64,000 bases of DNA from Trichomonas tenax. Lineage: Eukaryota; Parabasalia; Trichomonadida; Trichomonadidae. Shown here in pieces: positions 41,133 through 50,654 of this stretch (the stretch's first letter is position 1; each line of letters opens with the position of its first letter). The position numbers were made by a program, and so were the translations under genes. The notes beneath the pieces were generated by a model. It saw only the letters and a list, made by a program, of their open reading frames with translations, made no database searches and was not told the DNA's origin. The DNA is taken from contig JALKBU010000086.1 of the NCBI GenBank assembly GCA_023091735.1, positions 25,428 to 89,427 on the forward strand. The letters run 5' to 3'.

Positions 41133-41904
41133 CATTGAAAATGACGGACTTCTTGGCCATTATCTGAAACATCAATGTATTCCAGATAATGGCCAATAAG
41201 CGCGTCATTTTCAATGGCGTTCGATCTTGAAATAAACATCAACATTATATTTCCTTTGATATGGTAAGCATCAAAAAATTGTATTCTTTTGATGTAATTT
41301 TCGTGTTTATTTGTGCTTGAAGTCGATAATTTATCCAAAAATATAAATACCATCAAAAATGATTAATTTCTAGCACGAATTCTCCAGAACAGCTAATTTC
41401 CGGAAAATTCGTGCTAGAAATTAATCATTTTTGATGGTATTTAAAAACGAATAATTATAAATCGCAGATTGCTTTAGTTATCTCATAGCATGACGAACCA
41501 ATGTGCATAGCCTATCTGTTTGTCATGCTATGAGACAACTAAAGCGAGTAATGTAAATCAATAAAATGAAGTATTTGATGCATAGCATTTCCTACGACTA
41601 TCTGAGGTTCCCATATCACCGTATATCCTAGAAACCTCAGATAGTCGTAGAAAATGTAGATTTGTAAAAGATGGTTGAACGTGTTAGATTTATGTGAATC
41701 TCGAAAGCACCAACAGTCAACAAACCATGATGTGCGAACAATTGCTTTGGATTTGCAGTTTATCGACTGTTGATGTGTTAAATGCAATGAAATTGCAAAT
41801 AAAATCGAAGAACTAGGAAAACATTGAATGGCAGACCACTAGATTTTCACGCAATAGAGGGGCTTATGTACTGATAGACCTTATATGCAGTGAAAAACTA
41901 GTGG
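41133..41904. repeat. Cluster of five to six independent hairpins
   Basis: Arms are 41133-41166 with 41183-41216 (31 of 34); 41345-41385 with 41402-41442 (40 of 41); 41471-41494 with 41522-41545 (23 of 24); and 41586-41607 with about 41634-41656 (about 21 of 22). A shorter one lies at 41836-41904 (CCACTAGATTTTCAC type), and a weak one at 41709-41777. Each has a different sequence, and the spacers are unique. No coding sequence is evident. The near-perfect stems imply recent origin or maintenance. Confidence 0.8.
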
Positions 41905-41910
41905 AAAAGA

Positions 41911-42206
41911 CCAGAAAAATGTTTTAACGTGCACTTTTTCACATTTCAAATAAATTACTTATTTTGAATTGCTACATAATATAGATTCTATTTTGCTATT
42001 TTAATTTCTAACTATGTTCATTTTGAAATTTTGTTCATACAATTCGATTGAAATTATACAAAAATACAAAAAATCTCTCAGTTATGACAAATATTTACGA
42101 TTTAGAATCGACAATTAGAGGCTAAATTAGTGGCATCTGCGTATGGAATAACTTTATAAGACTTCAATTAATATGGAAAAAAGTGCATGTTAAAACATTG
42201 TTCTGG
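41911..42206. repeat. 30-bp inverted repeats bracketing 296 bp (MITE-like)
   Basis: 41911-41939 and 42178-42206 are inverted copies with 27 of 29 bases matching (CCAGAA(A/C)AATGTTTTAAC then (G/A)TGCACTTTTT). The interior is AT-rich with no gene. Target duplication was not clear. It lies between the hairpin cluster and the HP1-like gene and may overlap the latter's promoter. Confidence 0.6.
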
Positions 42207-42286
42207 CAAGAAAAAAGTGTACCCATATTTTGCCTCAAAAATGTTTATAATAATGAAGGGGGTAAAAAAATAAAAAGGTATCTTAG

Positions 42287-42670
42287 ATGAGCGATAACCA
42301 TGAACCTGTCGCAATCACGAAAACGCGGAAGAGGAATGGTGTCACTCAGTATTTTGTGATATACACAGACACCAAAGGCGGGAAAGGAAACTGGGTTAAA
42401 GAAACAGATTTAAAATGTCAAGCTTTAATTGAACAATTTGAAGGTAATGAGGCTGATAGAAAGAAGATCACCAGGAAACCCAGTTCTGCACCGCCACGTC
42501 GTATACAAAAGATTGCTGGTGCAATGGAAATTAATAACGAAATAGTATTTTTAGTTAAATTTACAGATTCTGAGAATTTCGAAAACGTGTCTCATGCAGA
42601 TATGAAAAGTCGATATACAAAATCTCTTCTCGCTTACTACGAACAACATATTTATGTTGTTGACGAATAA
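42287..42670 (+). CDS. HP1-like protein: degenerate chromodomain plus chromo shadow domain
   Basis: This is a 127-residue protein. Residues about 70-125 fit a chromo shadow domain: IQKIAGAMEINNEIVFLVKF, then a YTKSLLAYYEQHIYV helix as in the CPQLVIxFYExxL signature, which mediates dimerisation. Residues about 8-52 fit a chromodomain (KRNGVTQYFVIYTD, then NWVKETDLKCQALIEQFEGN). The usual first aromatic before the first strand and the Trp of the KW pair are replaced, so methyl-lysine binding is uncertain. A basic linker KKITRKPSSAPPRR separates the domains. HP1 proteins package silent chromatin in the nucleus. Confidence 0.72.
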   Translation: MSDNHEPVAITKTRKRNGVTQYFVIYTDTKGGKGNWVKETDLKCQALIEQFEGNEADRKKITRKPSSAPPRRIQKIAGAMEINNEIVFLVKFTDSENFENVSHADMKSRYTKSLLAYYEQHIYVVDE

Positions 42671-43015
42671 GCCTTTCAATGTCTCTATATTGGCCATATG
42701 CAGTCTATAATTTTGTTTTTGTTTGTATAAATATTCTTTATAAAATATCTTGAAAATAATAAATCTCTTCATCAATTAGAACTCCAAAATAGGGATGTTC
42801 GAACATATATCAAGATAAGCAAAACTTTAAATAATTCTGTTTGTATTGATTGATTGAGATTTGTTATAGGGTTATAATTTCATAATTACATGCTCTTATC
42901 TACTATACTCAATGAAATAAGGCAATGAAAGGAACTAGAACATTTCTAACAATGAATCTATCATGACATGATTTTGTAATTTTTGACATATAAAGAATTA
43001 CATGACAAAGAATCA
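42671..43015 (+). promoter_or_regulatory. Karyopherin upstream region with motif copies at the start codon
   Basis: TTTTGACATATAAAG at 42980-42994 and ATTACATGACAAAG at 42997-43010 end 6 bases before the ATG at 43016. A further in-frame ATG at 42983 lies within the first motif copy, so 43016 is preferred as the start. Confidence 0.45.
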
Positions 43016-45340
43016 ATGGAAATTTTGTTACAATGTTTATTTGATTCTTTCAGTGGTCAATCGACAGAAGTTGTCAAAAATGCAGAGTCTGTTCTCAAGT
43101 CATATGGCAGTTCTCAAGAGTTCTACGAAGCATTAGTTACCATTGCTTTAAATTCAGAAAATTCATATTCAATAAGAATAGCTTCAATTGTACATCTTGA
43201 GAGGATAATTACGAATTATTGGTATACTTCTCTGGATGAAGCAGCAAAGAGTTTTATATTTCATTCTTTTCCAAATATAATTAATTCATTTTCTCAATAT
43301 GAAAAGAAACTGTATGATACAGTATTAGCATTTATTAAGCTTTCAATCGCTGATAGTCTTTTTTCTAGTATTTATCAAGAACTTTCATCATCTTTTGAAA
43401 CAAATAACTTCATTTATGCTTATTTTGTAAAATCTATAGCTTGTATTCATAGTAGAACTGATGTTGAGATTCAGAAAGAAGTAATTTTAGAAATAGCACA
43501 AAATATATCTCAATGTATTTTATCTATCGAAAATGAATCGATATTGATTTTGTTCATTCAGTCTCTCAAATATATATTCCAAAAAGAATCAAATATTGAG
43601 TGTGATTATCAATCAATCATTCAAAATATCGAAATAATTTTTCAAAATTATACTTCAATTAGCGAAAGTCTATTATCTTCTACAATTAGCATGTTCTATG
43701 TCATGTTTCCATTATTAGATAGCAATATTTGCTATGAGTTATCGAATATATTAATTCCGAATTTAAATCAACAAATTATTCAGCCAAAGATCAAAAACCA
43801 AATTTCCAAGTTTATAAATAGAATTATTCTTAAGCCTGAAATATATCAATCTCTTATTCTCCAAAATTTCAATTTTTTGTTTGAAAATATTATTAGAATA
43901 TACTTCATACCAAATGAAAACGATATCCTTGACTTTGAAGACAATCCAATATCATTTATAACGAATTACTCGAAATCAATTTACTCATTTAAAGATCTTC
44001 TATCATATTTGTATCACACGTTCCATCAAGCCGGCCGTGATATCGAAGGGTTCGCGCAGATATTATTTGAATACATTTCAACTATATTAGTGAAAGAACA
44101 TTTTAGAGAAAAAATATTTGCCGCAGTTTTTGTTTTGTCTTCTGTTGTTTCTTATTTATCTGACTTCAGTGAGCAAATACTGCAATTAATTTCATTACTA
44201 TTTGATAGCAATGACACACTGCTAACAATTGCTGCTTGTATAATCACGGCTGAGATACATTTCGACGTGCCTGAAGAACTTTTTGAAAGTCTATTTAATA
44301 TTTTAGCATGCGATAATTATTTAGTTCGATCATATGCAATCGAATCACTTTCAGAACTCATTGATCGATTTGAAGGTAGCGAAATACTTGACAACATTGA
44401 GCAAAAGTATTCTGAAAATGCTGAAGTGATAATTGATTATTTAATGGAGACTGTTGATGGACTTAATGATCAATTATTAATGTTGAATTGTGAGAAAATT
44501 ATTTCTCTGTTCAAAACCTATATTATAACCAATTCCGAGAATATTTCCACTCGCTTGTTTTCATTATACATTATTGCAACAAATGACGAAGATTCGATAG
44601 TTTCTTGCTCTTCGATTCTTTCAACAATTGATTATTTGTTGCAGGCAAACACGCAAGCGATAAGTTCATTATTATGTAATATAATCTCAGACTCAATGAA
44701 TTCTATTAACTCTCGAAATGATGAAGATATAATTAAGCTTATTTCTAACATTGTTTATTATATGTCTGATGATTCAATGATTGCTCTTCCATTTATTGAT
44801 CCATTTGTGCATATCGTTGATTCATATAGTTATTGCTTTGAGTCTTTTTCCATTTTCATGAATAACACAATCCTCAAAAACAAATCATGGGCACTAGAAA
44901 ACAAGGAGATGATTTATAGTTTGTGCCATAGTTTTATTGAAAGATTTTCAGAGTCTCATAATGATTTTTGTGACACTTTAAGAATTCTTTGTGCAATTAT
45001 CTCCATTGATCGTGATGTCGATGTCTCTCAGTTTATTTCATTAGTTGACTTTGAACTTCTTGCAATTTTTATTCAAGGTCATTTAGAAGGCGCTCAAAAC
45101 TTTTTTGCTCTAATGATAGAAAGAACGAATGGAGTATATCTTGAAAACTTTGATATTCAAGAAATCATTGAATCCATTTCAATATTTATGATCCCGAATT
45201 TGATTAAGTTTATCATTAAATTCATCAGCAGGTATTGCAACGAACAGCAAATTATTGATCTAAATGCTGCTTCAGAACAAACGTTTGAAGATGAATATAT
45301 TTCAACAATTTTTGAGCAAAAAATCGTTTCATTATTATGA
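43016..45340 (+). CDS. Beta-karyopherin-like helical repeat protein
   Basis: This is a 774-residue alpha-solenoid protein from the ATG at 43016 (MEILLQCLFDSFSG). The N-terminal 100 residues fit an importin-beta N-terminal domain: a short amphipathic helix, STEVVKNAESVLKSY, YSIRIASIVHLERIITNYW. The remainder is HEAT-like, Ile/Ser rich and AT-biased in codons. Such proteins carry cargo through nuclear pores with Ran-GTP. It is somewhat shorter than importin-7/8 (about 1000), which it most resembles in outline. The exact karyopherin class cannot be set by eye. Confidence 0.62.
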   Translation: MEILLQCLFDSFSGQSTEVVKNAESVLKSYGSSQEFYEALVTIALNSENSYSIRIASIVHLERIITNYWYTSLDEAAKSFIFHSFPNIINSFSQYEKKLYDTVLAFIKLSIADSLFSSIYQELSSSFETNNFIYAYFVKSIACIHSRTDVEIQKEVILEIAQNISQCILSIENESILILFIQSLKYIFQKESNIECDYQSIIQNIEIIFQNYTSISESLLSSTISMFYVMFPLLDSNICYELSNILIPNLNQQIIQPKIKNQISKFINRIILKPEIYQSLILQNFNFLFENIIRIYFIPNENDILDFEDNPISFITNYSKSIYSFKDLLSYLYHTFHQAGRDIEGFAQILFEYISTILVKEHFREKIFAAVFVLSSVVSYLSDFSEQILQLISLLFDSNDTLLTIAACIITAEIHFDVPEELFESLFNILACDNYLVRSYAIESLSELIDRFEGSEILDNIEQKYSENAEVIIDYLMETVDGLNDQLLMLNCEKIISLFKTYIITNSENISTRLFSLYIIATNDEDSIVSCSSILSTIDYLLQANTQAISSLLCNIISDSMNSINSRNDEDIIKLISNIVYYMSDDSMIALPFIDPFVHIVDSYSYCFESFSIFMNNTILKNKSWALENKEMIYSLCHSFIERFSESHNDFCDTLRILCAIISIDRDVDVSQFISLVDFELLAIFIQGHLEGAQNFFALMIERTNGVYLENFDIQEIIESISIFMIPNLIKFIIKFISRYCNEQQIIDLNAASEQTFEDEYISTIFEQKIVSLL

Positions 45341-45768
45341 TGCTATGTGTCATACCTCATCCAAATAGATTACAGGAGTGATTTTTTTAAATTTTTCCAA
45401 ATTGAACTTTTTTCGATGTTAAGAACATTGGAAATGTTAGGAAATATCTGAAATATAGATGTGCTTAAATAGAGTTGTTTAATATTAATTATAGAATTGT
45501 TTTAAATGCATTTTATTATTTTTGAATTTACGTGTCAAGGAAATTTTACATGTCAAAAAATCAAATTCCATGTTGTTTTCGCTTTTCCAATGAACCGTAT
45601 TCTGGGTTGTGTCTATTGAGTGATATTTTAAAAAGAAAACCAAAGAATTTGGTTTAAATTGAAAAATATTACAGCTTTTTTTTGATTTTTGACACTAAAA
45701 ATGCAAAAATGGAATATAAAGAAAACATATTTTAGTTTTTATCAAAAATCTAAAAAATTAAAAAATAA
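45341..45768 (+). other. Intergenic region with two TTTACRTGTCAA motifs
   Basis: TTTACGTGTCAAGG (45528-45540) and TTTTACATGTCAAAA (45543-45557) lie about 210 bases upstream of the surface-protein ATG. The rest is AT-rich without recognisable features. Confidence 0.4.
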
Positions 45769-47190
45769 ATGAAGAGCCTTAGAAATCTTTCTGTTGTTGC
45801 TCTTCAACTCTCTTCCCAAGTCATTTCGCCTCCATTCATTGGGCGGCAGGATGTAGGGCTCTCAAAATCGCAGTTTTTCAAACAAATTTACCCAATATTT
45901 CATAATGTTAACCAAATTAATGCATATCAAACTTCCTTCACCAAATTTTTATCATCTATCGTTACTTACAACAAAGAATATAAATATATTCAAGGATCTT
46001 TCTCGAATTCACAAAGTTATCAAACATCAGATTCATATCAATTTGATTGCTGCAAATTTACTGGAATTACGAATGCCGCATGTTTGATCCTCGACAATCC
46101 AAGTATGATTGTTAGAATAAGAAATACAAATTTTAAAGCAATAACGGCACCAAGTGGATCAATTGTGTTAAACACAAAGAATACTATATTTGATTCTGTT
46201 TATGTTTCAGACACAGGTTCTGCAATTGGAGCCTTTATTAATGCAAATCAAGAAAATAAAAACGCAGGATTAACAGTTCTATCCTCAGTTTTCGTTGGAA
46301 AGACTTATGCTGATGAAGCTACAAAAGATGCATTCCATATTAATGGATCATCTTGCGTTTTTGATTCTTCAAATATAACATCAAACAAAATTGTGAACTG
46401 GGGTGCTGTATTCGGACTAAAAGTTCCAAATTTCATGATGATCAAGAATTGTATTGTCGATGACTGCGTTGGAGGCTGTATTTTATATGGCCAGGATTTC
46501 ACAGATAATTCCATTATTTCTACGTCATTCGGACGTGTAGGAGTAAGCGCTCTTGATGGAGGCGCGCTTTTTTGGACCTCATGTCTGATTAATTTTATTA
46601 ATTGTTATATCTCACCGGTTTCAGCAGAAACTCCTATAAATCAGCAGTACGGTGATGGCTCATACTATTTCAAATCGTGTGATTTCAGTGTTGCCGACAC
46701 AAATACAATTTCTGGAGATTCAAATAATTTTGGAAAAGCATCACTCGGAGATAAATCAATTACATATTTTGAATACGTGGATTGCAATGCAATTACACCA
46801 TCACCAGTTCCGACGAGATCCTATCCAGCGACACCAAATCAAACACCCGATAAAACTCCTTTAACACCGGACAGAACTTTGTTCCCAACACAATCTAAAG
46901 TTCCAACACCACATCCAACGAAATCACCAGCAAAATCACCGGTTCCAACCGCAACACCACAGCCATCGCCTCATTATGTTCCAATATTCGGATATTCTGT
47001 TTTGATCGGTTTCTTTATCTGCGTCATTGTTGCAATTTTGGTATTCATTTACAGAGAACTGATTGAAAAATCATCATCGGCAACAATTGATGAAGGAGAG
47101 AAGATTCCATTCAAGCAGTGTGAGAGGTCTTCTTCCAGTGAAAGACATGGAAATTACTTCGATCTGAGCTCTAATGATGATTCAGATTAA
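45769..47190 (+). CDS. Pmp/beta-helix type surface membrane protein (intact)
   Basis: This is a 473-residue type I membrane protein. A weak N-terminal hydrophobic stretch (NLSVVALQLSSQVIS) may be a signal peptide. Residues about 60-340 are short beta-strand repeats rich in Asn, Ser, Gly and Cys, with the look of a right-handed parallel beta-helix. Residues about 343-402 form a Pro/Thr/Ser stalk (TPNQTPDKTPLTPDRT) suited to O-glycosylation. A membrane helix spans 404-428 (GYSVLIGFFICVIVAILVF), followed by a 45-residue acidic, Ser-rich tail. This is the layout of the large trichomonad Pmp-like surface families. The 5' end is unusually poor as a signal sequence. Decayed relatives lie at 8152, 25131 and 26839. 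Confidence 0.75.
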   Translation: MKSLRNLSVVALQLSSQVISPPFIGRQDVGLSKSQFFKQIYPIFHNVNQINAYQTSFTKFLSSIVTYNKEYKYIQGSFSNSQSYQTSDSYQFDCCKFTGITNAACLILDNPSMIVRIRNTNFKAITAPSGSIVLNTKNTIFDSVYVSDTGSAIGAFINANQENKNAGLTVLSSVFVGKTYADEATKDAFHINGSSCVFDSSNITSNKIVNWGAVFGLKVPNFMMIKNCIVDDCVGGCILYGQDFTDNSIISTSFGRVGVSALDGGALFWTSCLINFINCYISPVSAETPINQQYGDGSYYFKSCDFSVADTNTISGDSNNFGKASLGDKSITYFEYVDCNAITPSPVPTRSYPATPNQTPDKTPLTPDRTLFPTQSKVPTPHPTKSPAKSPVPTATPQPSPHYVPIFGYSVLIGFFICVIVAILVFIYRELIEKSSSATIDEGEKIPFKQCERSSSSERHGNYFDLSSNDDSD

Positions 47191-47292
47191 TTTTTATTAT
47201 ATTTGTTGAATAATACTTTTATGTATTTAGAATTTTGTTATGGTTATATAAATTTATAAATTACAAAACAAAAGAAAATTTTAATTAAAACA

Positions 47293-49749
47293 TTATTTGG
47301 TTCTATTGTCGGCATCAGGGCCGTTAGTGCTCACAGCGACACTGTGAACGACATCCCACAAAACTTGCATCTTCGAAGAAAGGCTCTCAGAGAATGTCGC
47401 CTGAAGAGAGTTGATTGCTTCGATTTCTGTGCAGTTAAGAAGGAGTGAATTTTCGACTTGTGAGAGTCTTCTCATTGGATTCTGTTGGAAGCACTCTAAT
47501 GGTGCAGTAAACATCAATTCTATCAGGACGAGGATCAATCTTGCGCGTTTTCTCAACGAGTTAAACGCTGGACAAGCCCAGTCGCAAATCTTCTGCAATC
47601 CACTTTCTGGATCGATTGTGTCAACCATTTCGCGAGAAAGCTTCAAAGGTGGTGTGAAAGGCTTTGTGACATCACCTAAGATAAAGCCATAGTCAACGTG
47701 AAGCAAATGTCCATCTCGAGTGACGAGAATGTTGTTGTCGTGTCTATCGCCGATTTTCAATACATATGTCATTACAGAATAAGCCGCAAGAGATTCTGTA
47801 AAGAGCTCAATTTTTGGCGCAAGAGGCTTCGAATCAGCAGACAAATATTTCCTGATTGACTTCTCATCGTTTGCAATGTTCAAGATAGCCTTTGAGTTGT
47901 CGATGAACTCGCAGCATCCGAATGTCGGCGAGAAAGCGAGTGTCTTGTAAGCAGTGATGTTCAGCTGCATTGAAGCGCGCTTGAAAATGTTATCCATAAC
48001 AGAGAACAACTGCAAAATTAATTGATCTTGTCTCATATCATCACCAATCTTGAAAATAGCTCTGTAAGAGCCGCCGTCGGCCTTCTTGAAGCAAATGCAT
48101 GCTGGACGAAGCTTCGATTGGAACACTTTAACATCCTCTGTGTCGACGCCAACGACAACAACATCTGGATCCAAAGGAAGTCTCACTGGATCGAAATTCT
48201 GCAGAGTGGAGTGAACTGGATCATTTGTAAGCAAATCAATAATCTTTGAGCGCTTCGCTTGCGTCGAATTGACATTGGTATTTGCTTCTGTTAAGAATTG
48301 GCACAATCTTTGAACGAAAATTATCTGGTCATCGATTTGACGTCTGACTTCGTCATCAACTGATTTGTAGAGATTCTCAACAAGAATGCCAATGGCTTTG
48401 TCTGTCTCCTTTTCGATCTGCGCGGTCCAATAGAAGTTTGACGCGAAGATGATATCACTCTTGGCGTGCTCAATGAGAATATCGGCCAATCCTGCTGTGT
48501 AGGGAGCTTTCACAGCTTGAATTAACTGCGGCAAGTAAAGAAGCAACTCTTCACGTGGCACAGATTTGATGCACCTCACTGCGTAGGTTCTAACTACTTC
48601 GATATTGTATCTTGAAGTGAAAAATTCGAGTGCGTATTCAACATCGATTGGTTCTCTCGTTTTGAGAGCTTCAACGATATCCCTCGATTCTTCTTTGGAC
48701 TCCCAGTTGACTGACCTGAACAGAGCTGGCATAAGACCCGGATCTGTCAAACAATGATAATAATTGTTGTATAAGTGAGTCTTTTGGATCGTTAGGAGTT
48801 CCGTGAGCGGTGGAAGTGCTTTGATTTTGTTGAGCGTCTCTGTGATGTTTGATTCTTTGAGCAAAGACGATTTTGCGGGTCCCTGTGAATGTGCCAAATC
48901 GTGATAAAGCCTTTGGCAAGGATTGAGTGCGGAGTTGTTTCCGCTTGGTGAGAGAACTAGATTTTCATGAACAATGATTGTCGATGGCTGTGCAGATTGT
49001 GGAGACAGAATTATAATTCGCGCAAATTCTGATTGATTGGAGAGTGTTGGCGGTGTTGTAGGGCTCAAAAGTGAATTGAAGAAGTTTTCGGCATCGTCTG
49101 GATGCAAACATTCAGTCACAGAGCGAATTTGATCATCGATAAATTCGAATGTCTTTTCTTTTGTCGTATAAAGGCGTCGAACATGTTTCTGGAGGACATT
49201 TTTCGTTTCTTTTCCATCAAATGTCAGAGCAAATGGTCCTGTTCGCAAATGACGATTTCTTCTTGTGAAAAGGCGAACCTTTGCTTCACCGATCAATGCT
49301 GGCTTTGCTTGGAATAAACGAGCGTAAAATTTGAAGTATGCAATCGAATCTGGAGGAAGTTCGGAATATAAAATTGGAATTTGAATTGTTTGATCCCAAG
49401 TAAACGTATGCTGTTCTCTATTTAGGTTGTGGAGGATCGAAATATTGGGGAATGTCGGATGTGTTCGCTGGTATTGGTTTGATAAAAGTGAAACTGGGCA
49501 AGTTAAAGGTCTGTCGCTTGAATATATTACGCATTCGATTTCGCATTTGAATGGAAGAGAGGAATCTGAGTCCCATTCTTCAATCAAATAGTCTGGAATT
49601 CGAATGCCGAAAAATTGGTAAATATCAAACGAAATATCATTTGCTACGTCGACAGTTAATGATTTGATTTCGAATTTCAGATTTTCTGCAAACGATGACG
49701 ACTTCTCCACTTTGCGAGAGTTCAAAACTCGAGAAGAAGATTCAGTCAT
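47293..49749 (-). CDS. VPS34: Class III phosphatidylinositol 3-kinase (Vps34)
   Basis: This 818-residue protein has the Vps34 order: C2 domain about 30-200, helical (accessory) domain about 300-500, kinase domain about 530-818. It makes phosphatidylinositol 3-phosphate on endosomes and autophagic membranes. Kinase landmarks are FKIGDDMRQDQLILQLFSVM near 565, catalytic loop GDRHDNNILVTRDG near 665 and the metal-binding motif HVDYGFILGD near 682. KPFTPPLKLSREMVD follows, where class III enzymes have KPLPPPMKL. The motif reads DYG instead of the usual DFG, but the metal-binding Asp is kept. The gene is convergent with the surface-protein gene (102 bases apart). A 366-bp MITE sits in its upstream region. 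Confidence 0.9.
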   Translation of the reverse strand: MTESSSRVLNSRKVEKSSSFAENLKFEIKSLTVDVANDISFDIYQFFGIRIPDYLIEEWDSDSSLPFKCEIECVIYSSDRPLTCPVSLLSNQYQRTHPTFPNISILHNLNREQHTFTWDQTIQIPILYSELPPDSIAYFKFYARLFQAKPALIGEAKVRLFTRRNRHLRTGPFALTFDGKETKNVLQKHVRRLYTTKEKTFEFIDDQIRSVTECLHPDDAENFFNSLLSPTTPPTLSNQSEFARIIILSPQSAQPSTIIVHENLVLSPSGNNSALNPCQRLYHDLAHSQGPAKSSLLKESNITETLNKIKALPPLTELLTIQKTHLYNNYYHCLTDPGLMPALFRSVNWESKEESRDIVEALKTREPIDVEYALEFFTSRYNIEVVRTYAVRCIKSVPREELLLYLPQLIQAVKAPYTAGLADILIEHAKSDIIFASNFYWTAQIEKETDKAIGILVENLYKSVDDEVRRQIDDQIIFVQRLCQFLTEANTNVNSTQAKRSKIIDLLTNDPVHSTLQNFDPVRLPLDPDVVVVGVDTEDVKVFQSKLRPACICFKKADGGSYRAIFKIGDDMRQDQLILQLFSVMDNIFKRASMQLNITAYKTLAFSPTFGCCEFIDNSKAILNIANDEKSIRKYLSADSKPLAPKIELFTESLAAYSVMTYVLKIGDRHDNNILVTRDGHLLHVDYGFILGDVTKPFTPPLKLSREMVDTIDPESGLQKICDWACPAFNSLRKRARLILVLIELMFTAPLECFQQNPMRRLSQVENSLLLNCTEIEAINSLQATFSESLSSKMQVLWDVVHSVAVSTNGPDADNRTK

Positions 49750-49751
49750 TT

Positions 49752-50325
49752 TTTTGATTTTTAATTTTGCAAAATTTGTTGATGAATGGATTCGACATCA
49801 TATAAATTTCACTTTTTGTCAAAAAGGGGGGAACTTCCCTTTTTGGTTTGTGGGCCATATAAAACTTCATGGAGAGAGACACTGCTTTGCACACTCTTCT
49901 GCAAAGCTCGATATATATATACATCAGTACTGCCTCCATATGATAGAATACACTATGACTCTAAAAAATTTGTCACGATATAGAAATTTCGAAATTAAAA
50001 TTAATCTCGTCTGAACATAGCGCCACGTCTTACGAAGAGGTACATCAGCAACATACTATGATTGCAAAATTTCAAAATTGGATTGCCTTGCACTCCATAG
50101 ATATATTGTTCCTATAGGCCTATAGAAGCTATATCCAAAGTAGCAAGCCAAAGTATTTTGAGAAAAAAGAGTTCCCCCTTTTTTGTGTCGTATAAAGTTC
50201 AAAAAATATTTTAGATTTGAAATCGATTTTTTATTTTACGAAATTTGTTGATGAAAAGATTTAAATTATTACATATTTCACTTTTTGTCATATAAAGTTC
50301 GTAAAATATTTTAGTTTTATTATTG
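49752..50325. repeat. ~105-bp tandem duplication, first copy split by the MITE
   Basis: Copy A is 49752-49820 plus 50186-50226; copy B is 50227-50325. Shared phrases are AAATTTGTTGATGAA, TTTCACTTTTTGTC, TATAAAGTTC and AAATATTTTAG. Both copies read away from the Vps34 start. Confidence 0.6.
49820..50185. mobile_element. 366-bp MITE-like element with GGGGGAACT inverted termini
   Basis: Left end CAAAAAGGGGGGAACT and right end AGTTCCCCCTTTTTTG are inverted copies. The element is flanked by TGT (or TGTC, depending on the exact end) on both sides (49817-49820, 50186-50189). The left flank TTTCACTTTTTGTC joins to the right flank GTATAAAGTTC in the neighbouring duplicate at 50277-50301 without the element, so an empty site is preserved. 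The interior is non-coding. It lies 71 bases upstream of the Vps34 ATG. Confidence 0.72.
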
Positions 50326-50654
50326 AATAATAAAATATCAATGCATAATGATGGTTCTCATTCATCTATGATATCACCACAACCATGATATGCATGGTTT
50401 CTGATGCATACTTGATAACAATATCATTCTATATGCAATAATTTTTCCCAATAATACTTCAAATTCTGCACTCAAAAACGCATATTCTTCAGTTTTTACT
50501 ATATGATACAGAGCTTTGTAATGCTTAATTTTGGAATTTAATAGTTGCTCAAATAGGTATCACGTGCCAGCAATTTACTTTGTGTTATATATACTTTAGC
50601 AATTAATAAATCATATATCAACGCGATCTAATATTTTATTATACATACAAATTA
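50326..50654. other. Karyopherin 3' flank
   Basis: AT-rich. I see no feature. Confidence 0.5.
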
